From positions 310,001 to 374,000 of the forward strand of contig JAIUPH010000011.1 in NCBI GenBank assembly GCA_020161065.1: a stretch of DNA of 64,000 nucleotides, written 5' to 3'. A program made the translations under genes and the position numbers. The notes beneath the pieces are model-generated. The model ran no database searches and was not told the origin of the DNA. It saw nothing but the letters and a program-made list of their open reading frames with translations. Positions 8,332 to 17,295 of this stretch are shown here, in pieces (position 1 is the first letter of the stretch; every line of letters begins with the position of its first letter). This DNA comes from Pseudomonadota bacterium. GTDB taxonomy: Bacteria; Pseudomonadota; Gammaproteobacteria; Burkholderiales; Burkholderiaceae_C.

Positions 8332-9516
8332 ATGCCAAACCCCGCCTACCCGTACAACCGAGCGTCCCGCCCCGGCGAGGCCGACGACCTCAGCGCACCG
8401 GCCACGCAGATCGTGCGCGACCGCGATGTCTACCTGGGGCAAAGCCGCGACATCGGCCGCCGCCTGGCGCCCGACCAGACCGAGCTGTTCGTCAGCGACG
8501 ACCCGGCGCTGGCCCTGCAGCGCGAACTGGAGCGGCTGGCGCCGCAGTTCATCGCGCTGCACGACGTGGGCACCAGTTCGTCGCTGCGGCTGCTGCAGTC
8601 GATGTCGCACAACAGCGGCCCGGTGATGCGCCTGGCGGTGCGCCGCCAGGGCCACGGCGTGCCGCTGGCGACGCTGCAGTTCGTCGAGATCGCCGGCTCC
8701 GACGGCTCCACGCTGCGCGTCTACAGCACCGACGTCGACGCCGACAGCCACACCCGCCACCTGATGGCGCGCGTGCTGGTCTCGCACGCGCGGCTGGCCG
8801 TGCTGCTGTTCGGCGACCTGCCGCCGCATGCGCTGGCCTCGGCGCTGCAGCCGCTGGCCGACGCCGCCGGCCACGACCGCTGGCCCTCGCGCCAGATGCT
8901 GCTGATCCCGCTGGGCCTGCCGGGCCACCTGAAGGGCTTTGCCGAGCTGTTCCAGCGCAAGGGCATCGACGCGCAGGTGGCGCCGCGCGTGGCACGCGCC
9001 ACCGATGCCTGGTCGTCGATCGGCGCCGCCTGGAACCGGCTGGACGAGGTGGCGCCCGAGCCGCGGCCCGGCTACGAGCCCACGCTGGAGCAGCCTCGCA
9101 CCGACGACCTGGAGCCCACGCAGCCGATGGATCTGGGCCCCGGCGGCCGCAACGCCATGCGCATGGGCGTCAACTGGTTCGACTACGTGCAGCGCTGCGC
9201 CAGCGTCAAGGGCATGATCAGTTGCTGCGTGTTCGACCGCAGCGACGGCCACCCGCTGGCGCACGCCGGCGGCCGCCCGCCGGCCGAGGTGCTGCAGGCG
9301 CTGGGCGAGCAGTTGCTGGCCACTGCCGGCGAAATCGGCGCCATCATGGGCGCCGGCCCGGGCGTGCTGGAGGCCACCGTCAGCTTCCCCAGCCACCACC
9401 TGCTGCTGCGCGCGCTGCCGCGCCATCGCGGCGTGGTGCTGCACGCCGTGCTCGACGCCGCCACCGGCAACCTGGCCGTGGCCAAGGCGCAGTTGCAGCG
9501 GCTGGACCCCGACTGA
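8332..9516 (+). CDS. Conserved hypothetical protein with C-terminal Roadblock/LC7-like domain
   Basis: A 394-residue cytosolic protein. The last ~115 residues (FDYVQRCASVKGMISCCVFD onward, ending NLAVAKAQLQRLD) have the alternating strand-helix pattern and length of Roadblock/LC7 domains, which in bacteria typically act with small GTPases. The N-terminal ~250 residues are not recognised; they contain a hydrophobic HARLAVLLFGDLPPHAL segment that looks like a buried strand rather than a membrane helix. The start at 8332 was preferred over an in-frame codon at 8275 because the extra residues overlap the presumed promoter. No MglA-like GTPase is adjacent. Confidence 0.55.
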   Translation: MPNPAYPYNRASRPGEADDLSAPATQIVRDRDVYLGQSRDIGRRLAPDQTELFVSDDPALALQRELERLAPQFIALHDVGTSSSLRLLQSMSHNSGPVMRLAVRRQGHGVPLATLQFVEIAGSDGSTLRVYSTDVDADSHTRHLMARVLVSHARLAVLLFGDLPPHALASALQPLADAAGHDRWPSRQMLLIPLGLPGHLKGFAELFQRKGIDAQVAPRVARATDAWSSIGAAWNRLDEVAPEPRPGYEPTLEQPRTDDLEPTQPMDLGPGGRNAMRMGVNWFDYVQRCASVKGMISCCVFDRSDGHPLAHAGGRPPAEVLQALGEQLLATAGEIGAIMGAGPGVLEATVSFPSHHLLLRALPRHRGVVLHAVLDAATGNLAVAKAQLQRLDPD

Positions 9517-9620
9517 CGGTCTGCCGGTTGCGCCTTGGGGGGCCGTGGCTGCAACGCGGTTGCAACGCCGCTGCGCCACAGTGACTCCACGAGCCGCGTT
9601 GCGGCGGACAAGGAGCACCG

Positions 9621-10172
9621 ATGACAGCCTTCCACACATCGTCCCTGGCCGGCCTCGGCGCCGCCGCCATGCTGGCCACCGCCGGCCTCGCGCCCGGCAG
9701 CGCGCAAGCCGCCTGGATGGGGCTGGCCGACGGCGACTACAGCGTCGTCCTGCACTGCGACAGCTCGACCCAGATCGCCTGCCCGTCGGACCTCTCGGGC
9801 AGCCTCAGCATCGCCGGCGGCCAGGCCACGGCGTTCGACATCGTGGTCGACGGCGTCGCCTTCAACGGCGACCCGGTCGACGCCGTGGTCGACGGCACGC
9901 TGGTCGACACCGAGGCCAGCACGCTGTCGTTCCTGCCCTACACCTTCTTGTCGCTGCGACTGATCACCGACGGCCAGATCGGCAGCTACGGCGTCGGCGA
10001 CCGCTGGTGGGTGTACTGCAACAACATCGACCCCACCACCTGCACGCCCAACACCACCGGCACCTGGAGCGTGGATCGGCTGGCCAGCGTGCCCGAGCCG
10101 GCGCCGGCCGCGCTGCTGGCGTTGGCGCTGACCGTCGGCTGCCTGGTCCGCCGCCGGTCGCGGCAGGTCTGA
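9621..10172 (+). CDS. PEP-CTERM sorted secreted protein
   Basis: A 183-residue exported protein. It has an N-terminal signal peptide (hydrophobic stretch to about residue 30, cleavage near SAQA-AW) and a C-terminal PEP-CTERM tripartite signal: VPEPAP, a hydrophobic helix (AALLALALTVGCLV) and a basic end RRRSRQ. Such proteins are processed by exosortase EpsH/XrtA and usually belong to extracellular polysaccharide/biofilm systems. The mature part has four Cys and is probably disulfide-stabilised. No exosortase is in the window. A start at 9621 is preceded by AAGGAG-like sequence. Its stop directly abuts the convergent GntR stop. Confidence 0.8.
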   Translation: MTAFHTSSLAGLGAAAMLATAGLAPGSAQAAWMGLADGDYSVVLHCDSSTQIACPSDLSGSLSIAGGQATAFDIVVDGVAFNGDPVDAVVDGTLVDTEASTLSFLPYTFLSLRLITDGQIGSYGVGDRWWVYCNNIDPTTCTPNTTGTWSVDRLASVPEPAPAALLALALTVGCLVRRRSRQV

Positions 10173-10874
10173 CTAGCGGACGACGCGCAGCGGCGCCAGC
10201 GTCGCGCGCAGCCTGGCGCGCGAGTCGCCGGATTCGGTGGCCGAGTGGCCCAGCGCGTCCTCGACGTTGCCGATGTGGTCCAGCATCAGCGCGGCCGCGC
10301 GCTCGAGCTCGCCGCGCTCGATGGCCTCGACGATGCGCTCGTGGTCGGCGCACGAGGCGCGCGCATCGTGGGTCGACTGGTACAGCGTGGCGACCAGTGT
10401 GGTGCGCGCGGTCAGGTCGCGCAGCATGTCCGACAACAGCCGGTGGCCCAGGCACTCGGCCAGGCAGACGTGGAAGTCGGCCAGCAGGAAGGCACGGGTG
10501 GCGACGTCGGCGCCATCGATGGCGGTCTGCTCCTCGCGGATGTGCTGGCGCAGGCGCCGCACCACGCTTTGCAGCGGCGCGCCGTCGAGCCGGCCGTCGG
10601 CCTGGCGCAGCAGGCCGGACTCGACCGCACGGCGGGCCGCGAAAGCGTCGCGCGCCTCGTCCACCGAGGGCTCGACGACGTACCAGCCCTTGCGCGTGCG
10701 CACCTCGACGAAGCCGCGCGCCTGAAGCTGCATCAGCGCCTCGCGCACCAGCGTGCGGCTGACGCCGAACAGGTCGGCCAGTTCCTGCTCGCCCAGCCGC
10801 TCGCCCGGCGCGAGCTTCTGCGCCAGGATGGATTCGACGACGCGCTGGGCGATCTCGGTCTGGGTGGCGGCCAT
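10173..10874 (-). CDS. GntR-family regulator (FCD subfamily)
   Basis: A 233-residue regulator with an N-terminal winged helix (ESILAQKLAPGERLGEQELADLFGVSRTLVREALMQLQARGFVEVR) and an all-helical FCD effector domain containing the metal-site residues typical of the family (Asp/His in LLADFHVCLAECLGH and His in CADHERIVEAIERG). It lies downstream of dctA on the same strand, separated by 99 bp holding a GC-rich hairpin. It most likely controls dctA; an 8-5-8 inverted repeat upstream of dctA is a candidate operator. Confidence 0.85.
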   Translation of the reverse strand: MAATQTEIAQRVVESILAQKLAPGERLGEQELADLFGVSRTLVREALMQLQARGFVEVRTRKGWYVVEPSVDEARDAFAARRAVESGLLRQADGRLDGAPLQSVVRRLRQHIREEQTAIDGADVATRAFLLADFHVCLAECLGHRLLSDMLRDLTARTTLVATLYQSTHDARASCADHERIVEAIERGELERAAALMLDHIGNVEDALGHSATESGDSRARLRATLAPLRVVR

Positions 10875-10909
10875 GTCAGCGCTGCCCGGCCGCTCCGAAA
10901 GCGCTGACC

Positions 10910-10948
10910 GCCCCCGTGGCGGGCCGCGAACGAAGTGGGCGTGGGGGC
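10910..10948. repeat. GC-rich hairpin element (copy A of a recurrent intergenic family)
   Basis: GCCCCC (10910-10915) can pair with GGGGGC (10943-10948); the loop contains GGCCGCGAA, which recurs in the thrC-hom spacer at about 50601-50609. It lies after the dctA stop and may serve as a terminator or be a dispersed palindromic element of the host genome. Confidence 0.4.
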
Positions 10949-10973
10949 TTCATGTATCGACTGTAGCGGGCGT

Positions 10974-12317
10974 TCAGGCCCGCGCCGGCGCGCCGACCGG
11001 CGTGCCGGCCGCAGCGGCAACGTCGGCAACATCGGCGTCGTCGTCGGTGGCCGGCACCGCCTTGCCGTCGAGCACCGCATGCGCGCGCTCGCGGTCGATG
11101 TCGCCTTCCCACGCGGCCACCGCGACGGTGGCGACGCAGTTGCCGATCAGGTTGCCCAAGGCGCGCGCGATGCCCATGAACCAGTCGACCGACAGCACCA
11201 GCACGAGGCCGATCGCCGGGATCGCCGGGATGGCCTGCAGCGTCGCGGCCAGCACCACGATCGCCGAGCCCGGCACGCCGTGCGCGCCCTTGCTCGTCAC
11301 CAGCGAGATCGCCAGGATGGTCAGCAGGTCGGTCATCGACACCGGCGTGTTGGTGGCCTGCGCGATGAACACCGCGGCCAGCGTGATGTAGATCGAGAAG
11401 GCGTCGAGGTTGAACGAGTAGCCGGTCGGGATCACCAGGCCCACCGTGCTGTCGCGGATGCCCATGCGCTTGAGCTTGGACATGATCTGCGGCAGCACGC
11501 TGTCGCTCGACGTGGTGGCGAACACCACCGCCAGTTCCTCGCGCAGGTAGCGCAGCAGCTTGAAGATCGAGAAGCCGGCCATGCGCATGATCGCGCCCAG
11601 CACGACGACGACGAAGATGATCACCGCGGCGTAGAACAGCACCACCAGCATGCCCAGCTGCTTGAGCGAGCCGATGCCGTACTTGCCGACGGTGAAGGCG
11701 ATCGCGCCGAGCACGCCCAGCGGGGCGAACTTGATGATGATGCCCATGGTCTTGAAGAGCACGTGCGACAGCGTGTCGATGAAGCCCGCGACCGGCGCGC
11801 CGCGCTCGCCCAGCATCGCCAGCGCAACGCCGAAGAGGATGGCGAACAGCAGCACCTGCAGCACGTCGCCGTTGGCGAAGGCGCTGACCGCGGTGGTCGG
11901 GATCAGCTTCATCAGGAAGTCGACCGTGCCGCCGCCGGTCAGCTTGCTGGCGTTCTCCGCGTAGGCGCTCATCGCCTTGGCATCCAGCGCGTGCGGGTCG
12001 ACGTTCATGCCCACGCCGGGCTGGAACACGAAGGCCAGCAGCAGGCCGAGCATCAGCGCGATGGTGGTGACGACCTCGAAGTACACCAGCGCCTTGACGC
12101 CGACGCGCCCGACGCGCTTCAGGTCGCCGGCGCCGGCAATGCCGTGCACCACGACGCAGAACACCAGCATCGGAATGATCATCTTGATCAGCTTGATGAA
12201 GGCATCGCCCAGCGGCTTGAGCTTGACGGCGAATTCGGGCACGGCCAGCCCGATCGCGACGCCGACGATCAGCGCCAGCACGACCTGGCCGAACAAGGAA
12301 CGCAGGAACTTGGGCAT
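10974..12317 (-). CDS. dctA: C4-dicarboxylate:cation symporter
   Basis: A 447-residue inner-membrane transporter of the DAACS family (succinate, fumarate and malate uptake). Diagnostic elements are the N-terminal KLIKMIIPMLVFCVVVHGIAG segment, the serine-rich reentrant loop VFATTSSDSVLPQIM and the helix VIPTGYSFNLDAFSIYITLAAVFIAQATN that binds substrate and cation. The start at 12317 is preceded by GGAG at good spacing. The C-terminus is extended by a hydrophilic Asp/Ala-rich tail. It is read away from the clpB remnant; in the ancestral order I propose, dctA would have followed clpB directly. Confidence 0.93.
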   Translation of the reverse strand: MPKFLRSLFGQVVLALIVGVAIGLAVPEFAVKLKPLGDAFIKLIKMIIPMLVFCVVVHGIAGAGDLKRVGRVGVKALVYFEVVTTIALMLGLLLAFVFQPGVGMNVDPHALDAKAMSAYAENASKLTGGGTVDFLMKLIPTTAVSAFANGDVLQVLLFAILFGVALAMLGERGAPVAGFIDTLSHVLFKTMGIIIKFAPLGVLGAIAFTVGKYGIGSLKQLGMLVVLFYAAVIIFVVVVLGAIMRMAGFSIFKLLRYLREELAVVFATTSSDSVLPQIMSKLKRMGIRDSTVGLVIPTGYSFNLDAFSIYITLAAVFIAQATNTPVSMTDLLTILAISLVTSKGAHGVPGSAIVVLAATLQAIPAIPAIGLVLVLSVDWFMGIARALGNLIGNCVATVAVAAWEGDIDRERAHAVLDGKAVPATDDDADVADVAAAAGTPVGAPARA

Positions 12318-12363
12318 GGGGTTTCTCCGGTGGAGTGATGCAGCCATGTTTTGAGCACAAGCT

Positions 12364-12384
12364 TGCATACAAATAATGTAGGCA
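12364..12384. promoter_or_regulatory. Inverted repeat upstream of dctA, candidate GntR operator
   Basis: TGCATACA (12364-12371), a 5-bp AT spacer and TGTAGGCA (12377-12384) form an inverted repeat with 7 of 8 matches, 47 bp upstream of the dctA start in the only AT-rich patch of this spacer. Short spaced palindromes of this kind suit a dimeric GntR/FCD repressor such as the one downstream of dctA. Confidence 0.45.
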
Positions 12385-12540
12385 AACTTTTCCCGCCGAT
12401 GACGAGGGGAAACCCTGGGCTTGCAGGAGGCATGCCGATGCCGGCGCGCTGCCGCTGCCGGAAGCGGACGTTCTCGGGTGACGCCCCGCTTTACGGCGCG
12501 CCTGGACATCCTGCCGCCTGCGCAGCGGTTGTTGTCGCCC

Positions 12541-12694
12541 CGCTGAGGCGCCGCCCGACTCAGGCTTCGCCGATCGACGGCGACCGCAGCTTGCTCACCG
12601 GGTCCTCGATGCGCTGCTGAATCGCCCGCTCGAGCGGCCGCGCGCCGAACACCGGGGCGAAGCCGACCTTGGCCAGCTCGGCCAGCGCTTGCGG
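12541..12694 (-). pseudogene. clpB: clpB 3'-end remnant (left direct repeat)
   Basis: The core 12587-12694 matches 36644-36751 inside clpB at 103 of 108 positions by eye. Four of the five differences change the encoded residue (N to D, K to E, D to A, E to Q), as expected of a decaying copy. The homology resumes at the stop codon: 12541-12563 aligns with 36535-36560 including the TGA and downstream bases. About 55-60 bp encoding the last ~20 ClpB residues are missing or replaced. The remaining short frame (12560-12763, minus strand) has no plausible start context. Neighbouring bases 12385-12540 and 12695-12800 show no recognisable gene. Confidence 0.85.
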
Positions 12695-12800
12695 GCGTTG
12701 GCAAACGCCTTGGCCGAGGCTGATGGCAAGGCAACGGGCACGGCAGGCGGCCGAGTCGGCCAACGGCGCTAGCCGGTCTTCTGGCGCAGCGGCGGACCGC

Positions 12801-13517
12801 TCATGTGCTGCTGCGCTTTCGTGCGCCCGACGCGGGGCGGCTCTCGCCGAAGACGGCCTTCAGGATGATTTCCGTCGTCGCCCAGAAGTGCTCGCCCAGC
12901 AGCTTGGCCGCCTTCTCGGCATCGCGTGCCATCGCCGCGTCCATCAGCGCACGGTGCTCCTTGCCTGGATCGCGGTTCTGCCTGGAGGTGTAGCGCTCGG
13001 CCAGGTTGCGGTAACGCTCGGACTGGTCGTACAACAGGCCGCACAGCCTCAGGCTCCAGGGCGAATCGCACCCGGCCAGCAGCGCTTCATGGAACTGCTG
13101 GTGGGCGGCGGCCCAAGGCGCGTGCAGCTCGGGTGTGGACGGCAACGGCGTCCTCGACAGGCGGTGGAAGGCGGACATCAGGTTCGACTCCCAGTCGATG
13201 CCGCCGTGCTCGATGGCGCGGCGCAGCGCGATGCACTCGACCTCGACGCGGTTGCGCGTCAGGTCCATCAGGTCTTCGCGTGACACCGGTGCCACGCAGA
13301 AGCCGCGCTGGTCTTCGGAGTCGACGAACCCTTCGGTCACCAGGCGCGACAGCGCTTCGCGGATCGCCGTGGCGCCGATGGCGTAGCGCTCGCTCAGCGC
13401 CTGGATGCGCAAGCGCTCGGTCGGCTGCAGGTGGCCGCGCAGGATGTCGGCGCGCAGCCTTTCGAAGGCCTGCGTCGTCAGGCTCTTGGCGCCGGGGGTT
13501 GCAAAGCTGAGGTCCAT
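12801..13517 (-). CDS. GntR-family regulator (FCD subfamily) at the left end of the island
   Basis: A 238-residue protein: winged helix in residues ~10-75 ([53 protein letters not shown]) and a helical FCD domain with the expected His residues ([28 protein letters not shown]). The start at 13517 is used because the upstream in-frame extension to 13595 is low in conserved content and would run into the promoter region. It is divergent from the rightward catabolic operon and probably represses it until an aromatic or ring-cleavage intermediate binds. Confidence 0.85.
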   Translation of the reverse strand: MDLSFATPGAKSLTTQAFERLRADILRGHLQPTERLRIQALSERYAIGATAIREALSRLVTEGFVDSEDQRGFCVAPVSREDLMDLTRNRVEVECIALRRAIEHGGIDWESNLMSAFHRLSRTPLPSTPELHAPWAAAHQQFHEALLAGCDSPWSLRLCGLLYDQSERYRNLAERYTSRQNRDPGKEHRALMDAAMARDAEKAAKLLGEHFWATTEIILKAVFGESRPASGARKRSST

Positions 13518-13756
13518 GGGGTGTCGGTGGGGCGCGCTGACGCTGGGCGGGAGCGCCCGTTGCGCGGGTTCATCATCGTTTATGGGTCTCATCATGTCCA
13601 GAATGGCCGTCTAATGGATTTCCCTATTTATTATCGATAAACACGTGCTTAATCTACACACCGGCCGAGCCTCGACGGGCGGGCTCGATGGGCGGCGACA
13701 ACGCGCGGCCTCATGGTCCGGCGTGCGCACAGGAGCAGTTCGATGGCGGCAAGACG
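13518..13756. promoter_or_regulatory. Divergent promoter region of GntR gene and rightward catabolic operon
   Basis: A 239-bp spacer with a markedly AT-rich core around 13570-13660. It contains the perfect palindrome TTATCGATAA at 13631-13640. The element TATCGAT recurs in the other divergent promoter region of the island at 34627-34633, so it may be a shared operator. An alternative start for the first gene exists at 13688 inside this region. Confidence 0.5.
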
Positions 13757-14878
13757 ATGCAAAGGGGCGCTGACGTGCAAGACGGTCTGACGCGGCGGCG
13801 GTTCGCGGCCGGCGCGGCGCTCGCCGCGGCCCTGCCGGGGCACGCTGCGGTCGACCCCTTCGCGGCGCTGCGCCGTGCCGCGCTGCCGGTGCGGCAGCCG
13901 GCGCGCGCGCTGCTGCTGCACGCAGCGGCGGCCGCCGGCCGCATCGTGGCGGTCGGCGAACGCGGCGTCGTCGCGCTGTCGGACGACGGCGCGAAGCGCT
14001 GGCGCCAAGCGCGCCGGGTGCCGGTCAGCGTCACCTTGACCGCCGTGCGCTTTGCCGATGCCAAGCGCGGCTGGGCGGTCGGGCACGGCGGCGTCATCCT
14101 GACCAGCGCCGACGGCGGCGAGACCTGGGACTTGCAAGCCGACGGCCGCACGCTTGCCGCCGCGGCCGAGCGCGCAGCGGCGGCGCAGCCCGACCTGGCG
14201 CGCGAGGCGGCGCTGCTCGTGCGCGACGGGCCCGACAAGCCGCTGTTCGACCTGCACATCGCAGGGCCGAGGCGGCTGTTCGTGATCGGTGCCTTCAACC
14301 TGGCGTTCGAAAGCGCTGACGGTGGCGCAAGCTGGAGCGCCGCGTCAGGCCGCATCGACAACCCGAAGGCACAGCACCTGTATGCGCTGGCCGCACGTGG
14401 CAGTAGCTGGCTGATCGCCGGCGAGCAGGGCTTGCTGCTGCGTTCGCCCGATGGCGGGCGCAGCTTTCAACGCCTGGCCTCGCCTTACGCGGGAACCTTC
14501 TTCGTTGCGCTGGCGACCGACGCGGGCGAATGGATCGTCGCCGGCCTGCGCGGCAACGCCTTTCGTTCCGCCGACGACGGCCAGACTTGGCGCAAGCTCG
14601 AAGGCGCGCCGCCGGCGGGCTTCGTCAGCGCTTGCCCATTGCCCGGCGGCGGGGTGCTGCTGGCCAACCAGTCGGGCCAGCTCTTCGTGGTGCAAGCGGG
14701 CGTCGATGCCTTGCAGCCGCTGCCGGGCGCCAGCCTGCCGCCGCTCGCCTTCGCGATGCCCTTGCCCAGTGGCTCAGGTGACCCGGGTGACCCAGGTGCC
14801 CCGCGTCAGCCGGCTGGCGACACCCTGGCACTGACCTTCGCCGGCGCGCTGCGCCTGCGCGGCGGCAAACCCGCATGA
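13757..14878 (+). CDS. YCF48/BNR-repeat periplasmic protein
   Basis: A 373-residue exported protein with a Tat-like leader (TRRRFAAGAALAAALPGHAA) followed by a beta-propeller of YCF48/BNR type: repeated elements such as GWAVGHGGVILTSADGGETW, LIAGEQGLLLRSPDGGRSF and VAGLRGNAFRSADDGQTW. Proteins of this kind regularly sit directly upstream of MMPL/RND transporters in clusters with DUF1329 and DUF1302 genes that handle hydrophobic substrates, and may be a periplasmic partner of the pump. Its stop overlaps the MMPL start (ATGA). The start at 13757 was chosen to begin just before the twin-arginine leader. Confidence 0.8.
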   Translation: MQRGADVQDGLTRRRFAAGAALAAALPGHAAVDPFAALRRAALPVRQPARALLLHAAAAAGRIVAVGERGVVALSDDGAKRWRQARRVPVSVTLTAVRFADAKRGWAVGHGGVILTSADGGETWDLQADGRTLAAAAERAAAAQPDLAREAALLVRDGPDKPLFDLHIAGPRRLFVIGAFNLAFESADGGASWSAASGRIDNPKAQHLYALAARGSSWLIAGEQGLLLRSPDGGRSFQRLASPYAGTFFVALATDAGEWIVAGLRGNAFRSADDGQTWRKLEGAPPAGFVSACPLPGGGVLLANQSGQLFVVQAGVDALQPLPGASLPPLAFAMPLPSGSGDPGDPGAPRQPAGDTLALTFAGALRLRGGKPA

Positions 14879-17295
14879 ACGCGAACGCGTCCGGCGCGCC
14901 CGTCGTGCGCGAGCTCGCACACTTCGATCGCCGCAGCGGGTCGGCGGTCGAGCGCGCGCTGTTCAACCATCGCGCCTGGGTCATCGCGCTGTGCACGCTG
15001 GTCACGCTGCTGCTCGGCTGGCAGGCCGCCAAGCTGCAGTTGTCGGCCAGCTTCGAGAAGACGATTCCCGCCTCGCACCCGTTCGTCGTCAACTACCTGA
15101 AGCACCAAAGCGACCTGCGCGCGCTCGGCAACGCGATCCGCATCGCGGTCGAAAATCCGCAAGGCACGATTTACGACGCCAAGTACCTCGACACGCTGCG
15201 CCGCCTGTCCGACGAGGTCTTCCTGCTGCCCGGCGTGGCGCGCACCGGAATGAAGAGCCTGTGGACGCCGAACACGCGCTGGGCCGGCGTCACCGAAGAA
15301 GGCCTGGAAGGCGGCCCGGTGATTCCGCAGGCTTACGCCGGCAAGCCCGGTCACTTGCAGGCACTGGCGGCCAACGTTGCACGCTCCGGCGAGATCGGGC
15401 AGACGGTGGCGCTCGACGCGCGCTCCAGCGTCATCTTCGTGCCCTTGCTGTCGGCCGATGGCGAAGGGCGCGCGCTCGACTACGGTGTCTTCGCACAGCG
15501 GCTGGAGGCCTTGCGCGCGAAGTACGAGCGCGAAGGCGTTCGCCTGCACATCACGGGCTTCGCGAAGCTGGTGGGCGATTTGATCGACGGCGTGCGCGTC
15601 GTCGCCGGGTTCTTCGCGCTGGCAGTGGCGGTGGCGGCTGCGATGGTGTTCGCCTACACGCGCTGCGTTCGCTCGACGCTGCTCGTCGTCGCCAGTTCGC
15701 TGATCGCGGTGGTCTGGCAGCTGGGCCTGCTGCCGACGCTGGGCATCGCGCTCGACCCGTATTCGATGCTCGTGCCTTTCCTCGTGTTCGCCATCGGCAT
15801 GAGCCATGGCGCGCAGAAGATGAACGGCATCATGCAGGACATCGGCCGCGGCACGCACCGGCTGGTGGCCGCGCGCTACACGTTCAGGCGTTTGTTCGTC
15901 GCCGGCCTGACGGCGCTGCTGGCCGACGCGGTCGGCTTCGCCGTACTGCTGATCATCGACATTCAGGTCATTCGCGAACTGGCGCTGGCGGCGTCGATCG
16001 GTGTCGCGGCGCTCATCTTCACGAACCTGATCCTGCTGCCGGTGCTGCTCAGCTATGCCGGCGTCAACCCGAGGGCGGCCGCGCGCAGCCTGCGCGCCGA
16101 GCAGGCCGACCTGCAAGGCGATGCCAAGCACCCGCTGTGGGCGCTGCTCGACCGCTTCACGCAAGCGCGCTGGGCGCTGGGTGCGGTGGCTGCCGCGGCC
16201 GCCTTGCTGGCGCTGGGCATCGGCGTGAGCGCGCGGCTGGCGATCGGCGACCTCGACGCCGGTGCGCCCGAGCTGCGGCCCGACAGTCGCTACAACCGCG
16301 ACGCGGCATTCATGAACGCCGCCTATGGATCTTCCAGCGACGTGCTCGCCGTCATGGTGCAAACGCCCGAGGGCCGCTGCACGAAGCTGGAAACGGTGCA
16401 ACTCGTCGATCGCCTCGAATGGGAATTGGCGCAGTTGCCGGGCGTCGAGCGCACGAACACGCTGGCGTTGCTGAACCGCCGGGTTGCCGCCGGGCTCAAC
16501 GAAGGTAACCCGAAGTGGTACGAGATGCTGCCGAGCCAGGCGATGGTCAATACGGTGACGGCGAACGCACCGCGCGGCCTGTACAACGACGCCTGCGGCC
16601 TGCTGACGATGTACGTCTACCTGCTCGACCACAAGGCGCAAACGTTGGCGCGCGTGGTCGATCACGTGCAGGCCTTCGCCGCCGCGAACGACAGCGCCGA
16701 CGCGCGCTTTCTGTTGGCCGCCGGTTCGGCCGGCATCGAGGCGGCGACGAACATCGTCGTTCGCGACGCCTGGCGCAAGATGCTGTGGCTGGTCTACGCC
16801 GCGGTGGCGCTGCTGGCCTGGGCCACGTTCCGCTCGTGGCGCGCGGTGCTGGTGGCGGTGCTGCCACTGGTGCTGACCTCGGTCCTGGCCGAGGCGCTGA
16901 TGGTGGCGCTCGGCATGGGCGTGAAGGTGGCAACGCTGCCCGTCATCGCGTTGGGCGTGGGCATCGGCGTCGACTATGCGCTGTACATCCTGTCGGTGAT
17001 GCTGGCCCGGCTGCGCGAAGGCGACACGCTGTCGCAGGCCTATTACCGCGCGCTTCTGTTCACCGGCAAGGTCGTGCTGCTCACCGGCATCACGCTGGCC
17101 ATCGGCGTCGTCACCTGGGTCGCCAGCCCGATCAAGTTCCAGGCCGACATGGGCGTGCTGCTGGCATTCATGTTTCTCTGGAACATGCTCGGCGCGCTGG
17201 TGCTGTTGCCGGCGTTGGCGCACTTTCTTCTCGATCCCGTTCCCCGGCGTGGCGATTCGATGCGTCCGCTTCAACTCGAAGGAAACCCGAAATGA
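14875..17295 (+). CDS. MMPL/RND-family transporter
   Basis: An 806-residue inner-membrane protein of the MMPL branch of the RND superfamily. It has one N-terminal helix (~residues 35-55), a large periplasmic loop, a block of helices from about residue 240 to 400, a second periplasmic loop beginning near DLDAGAPELRPDSRYNRD, and a second helix block ending near residue 790. MMPL proteins move hydrophobic molecules such as lipids, hopanoids or sterols. Overlaps of 4 bp with the genes on both sides show tight translational coupling to YCF48 and the dioxygenase. Import or export of the pathway substrate is inferred. Confidence 0.87.
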   Translation: MNANASGAPVVRELAHFDRRSGSAVERALFNHRAWVIALCTLVTLLLGWQAAKLQLSASFEKTIPASHPFVVNYLKHQSDLRALGNAIRIAVENPQGTIYDAKYLDTLRRLSDEVFLLPGVARTGMKSLWTPNTRWAGVTEEGLEGGPVIPQAYAGKPGHLQALAANVARSGEIGQTVALDARSSVIFVPLLSADGEGRALDYGVFAQRLEALRAKYEREGVRLHITGFAKLVGDLIDGVRVVAGFFALAVAVAAAMVFAYTRCVRSTLLVVASSLIAVVWQLGLLPTLGIALDPYSMLVPFLVFAIGMSHGAQKMNGIMQDIGRGTHRLVAARYTFRRLFVAGLTALLADAVGFAVLLIIDIQVIRELALAASIGVAALIFTNLILLPVLLSYAGVNPRAAARSLRAEQADLQGDAKHPLWALLDRFTQARWALGAVAAAAALLALGIGVSARLAIGDLDAGAPELRPDSRYNRDAAFMNAAYGSSSDVLAVMVQTPEGRCTKLETVQLVDRLEWELAQLPGVERTNTLALLNRRVAAGLNEGNPKWYEMLPSQAMVNTVTANAPRGLYNDACGLLTMYVYLLDHKAQTLARVVDHVQAFAAANDSADARFLLAAGSAGIEAATNIVVRDAWRKMLWLVYAAVALLAWATFRSWRAVLVAVLPLVLTSVLAEALMVALGMGVKVATLPVIALGVGIGVDYALYILSVMLARLREGDTLSQAYYRALLFTGKVVLLTGITLAIGVVTWVASPIKFQADMGVLLAFMFLWNMLGALVLLPALAHFLLDPVPRRGDSMRPLQLEGNPK

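Noticed and set aside
9540-9565. Sigma-54-like TGGC...TTGC elements upstream of the PEP-CTERM gene
   Set aside because: The GG to GC spacing is three bases too long; the alternative register lacks the TGGC box.
14806-17274. An 822-codon minus-strand frame antisense to the MMPL gene
   Set aside because: Product is Arg/Gln/His-rich low-complexity sequence; the plus-strand frame encodes a clear MMPL transporter.
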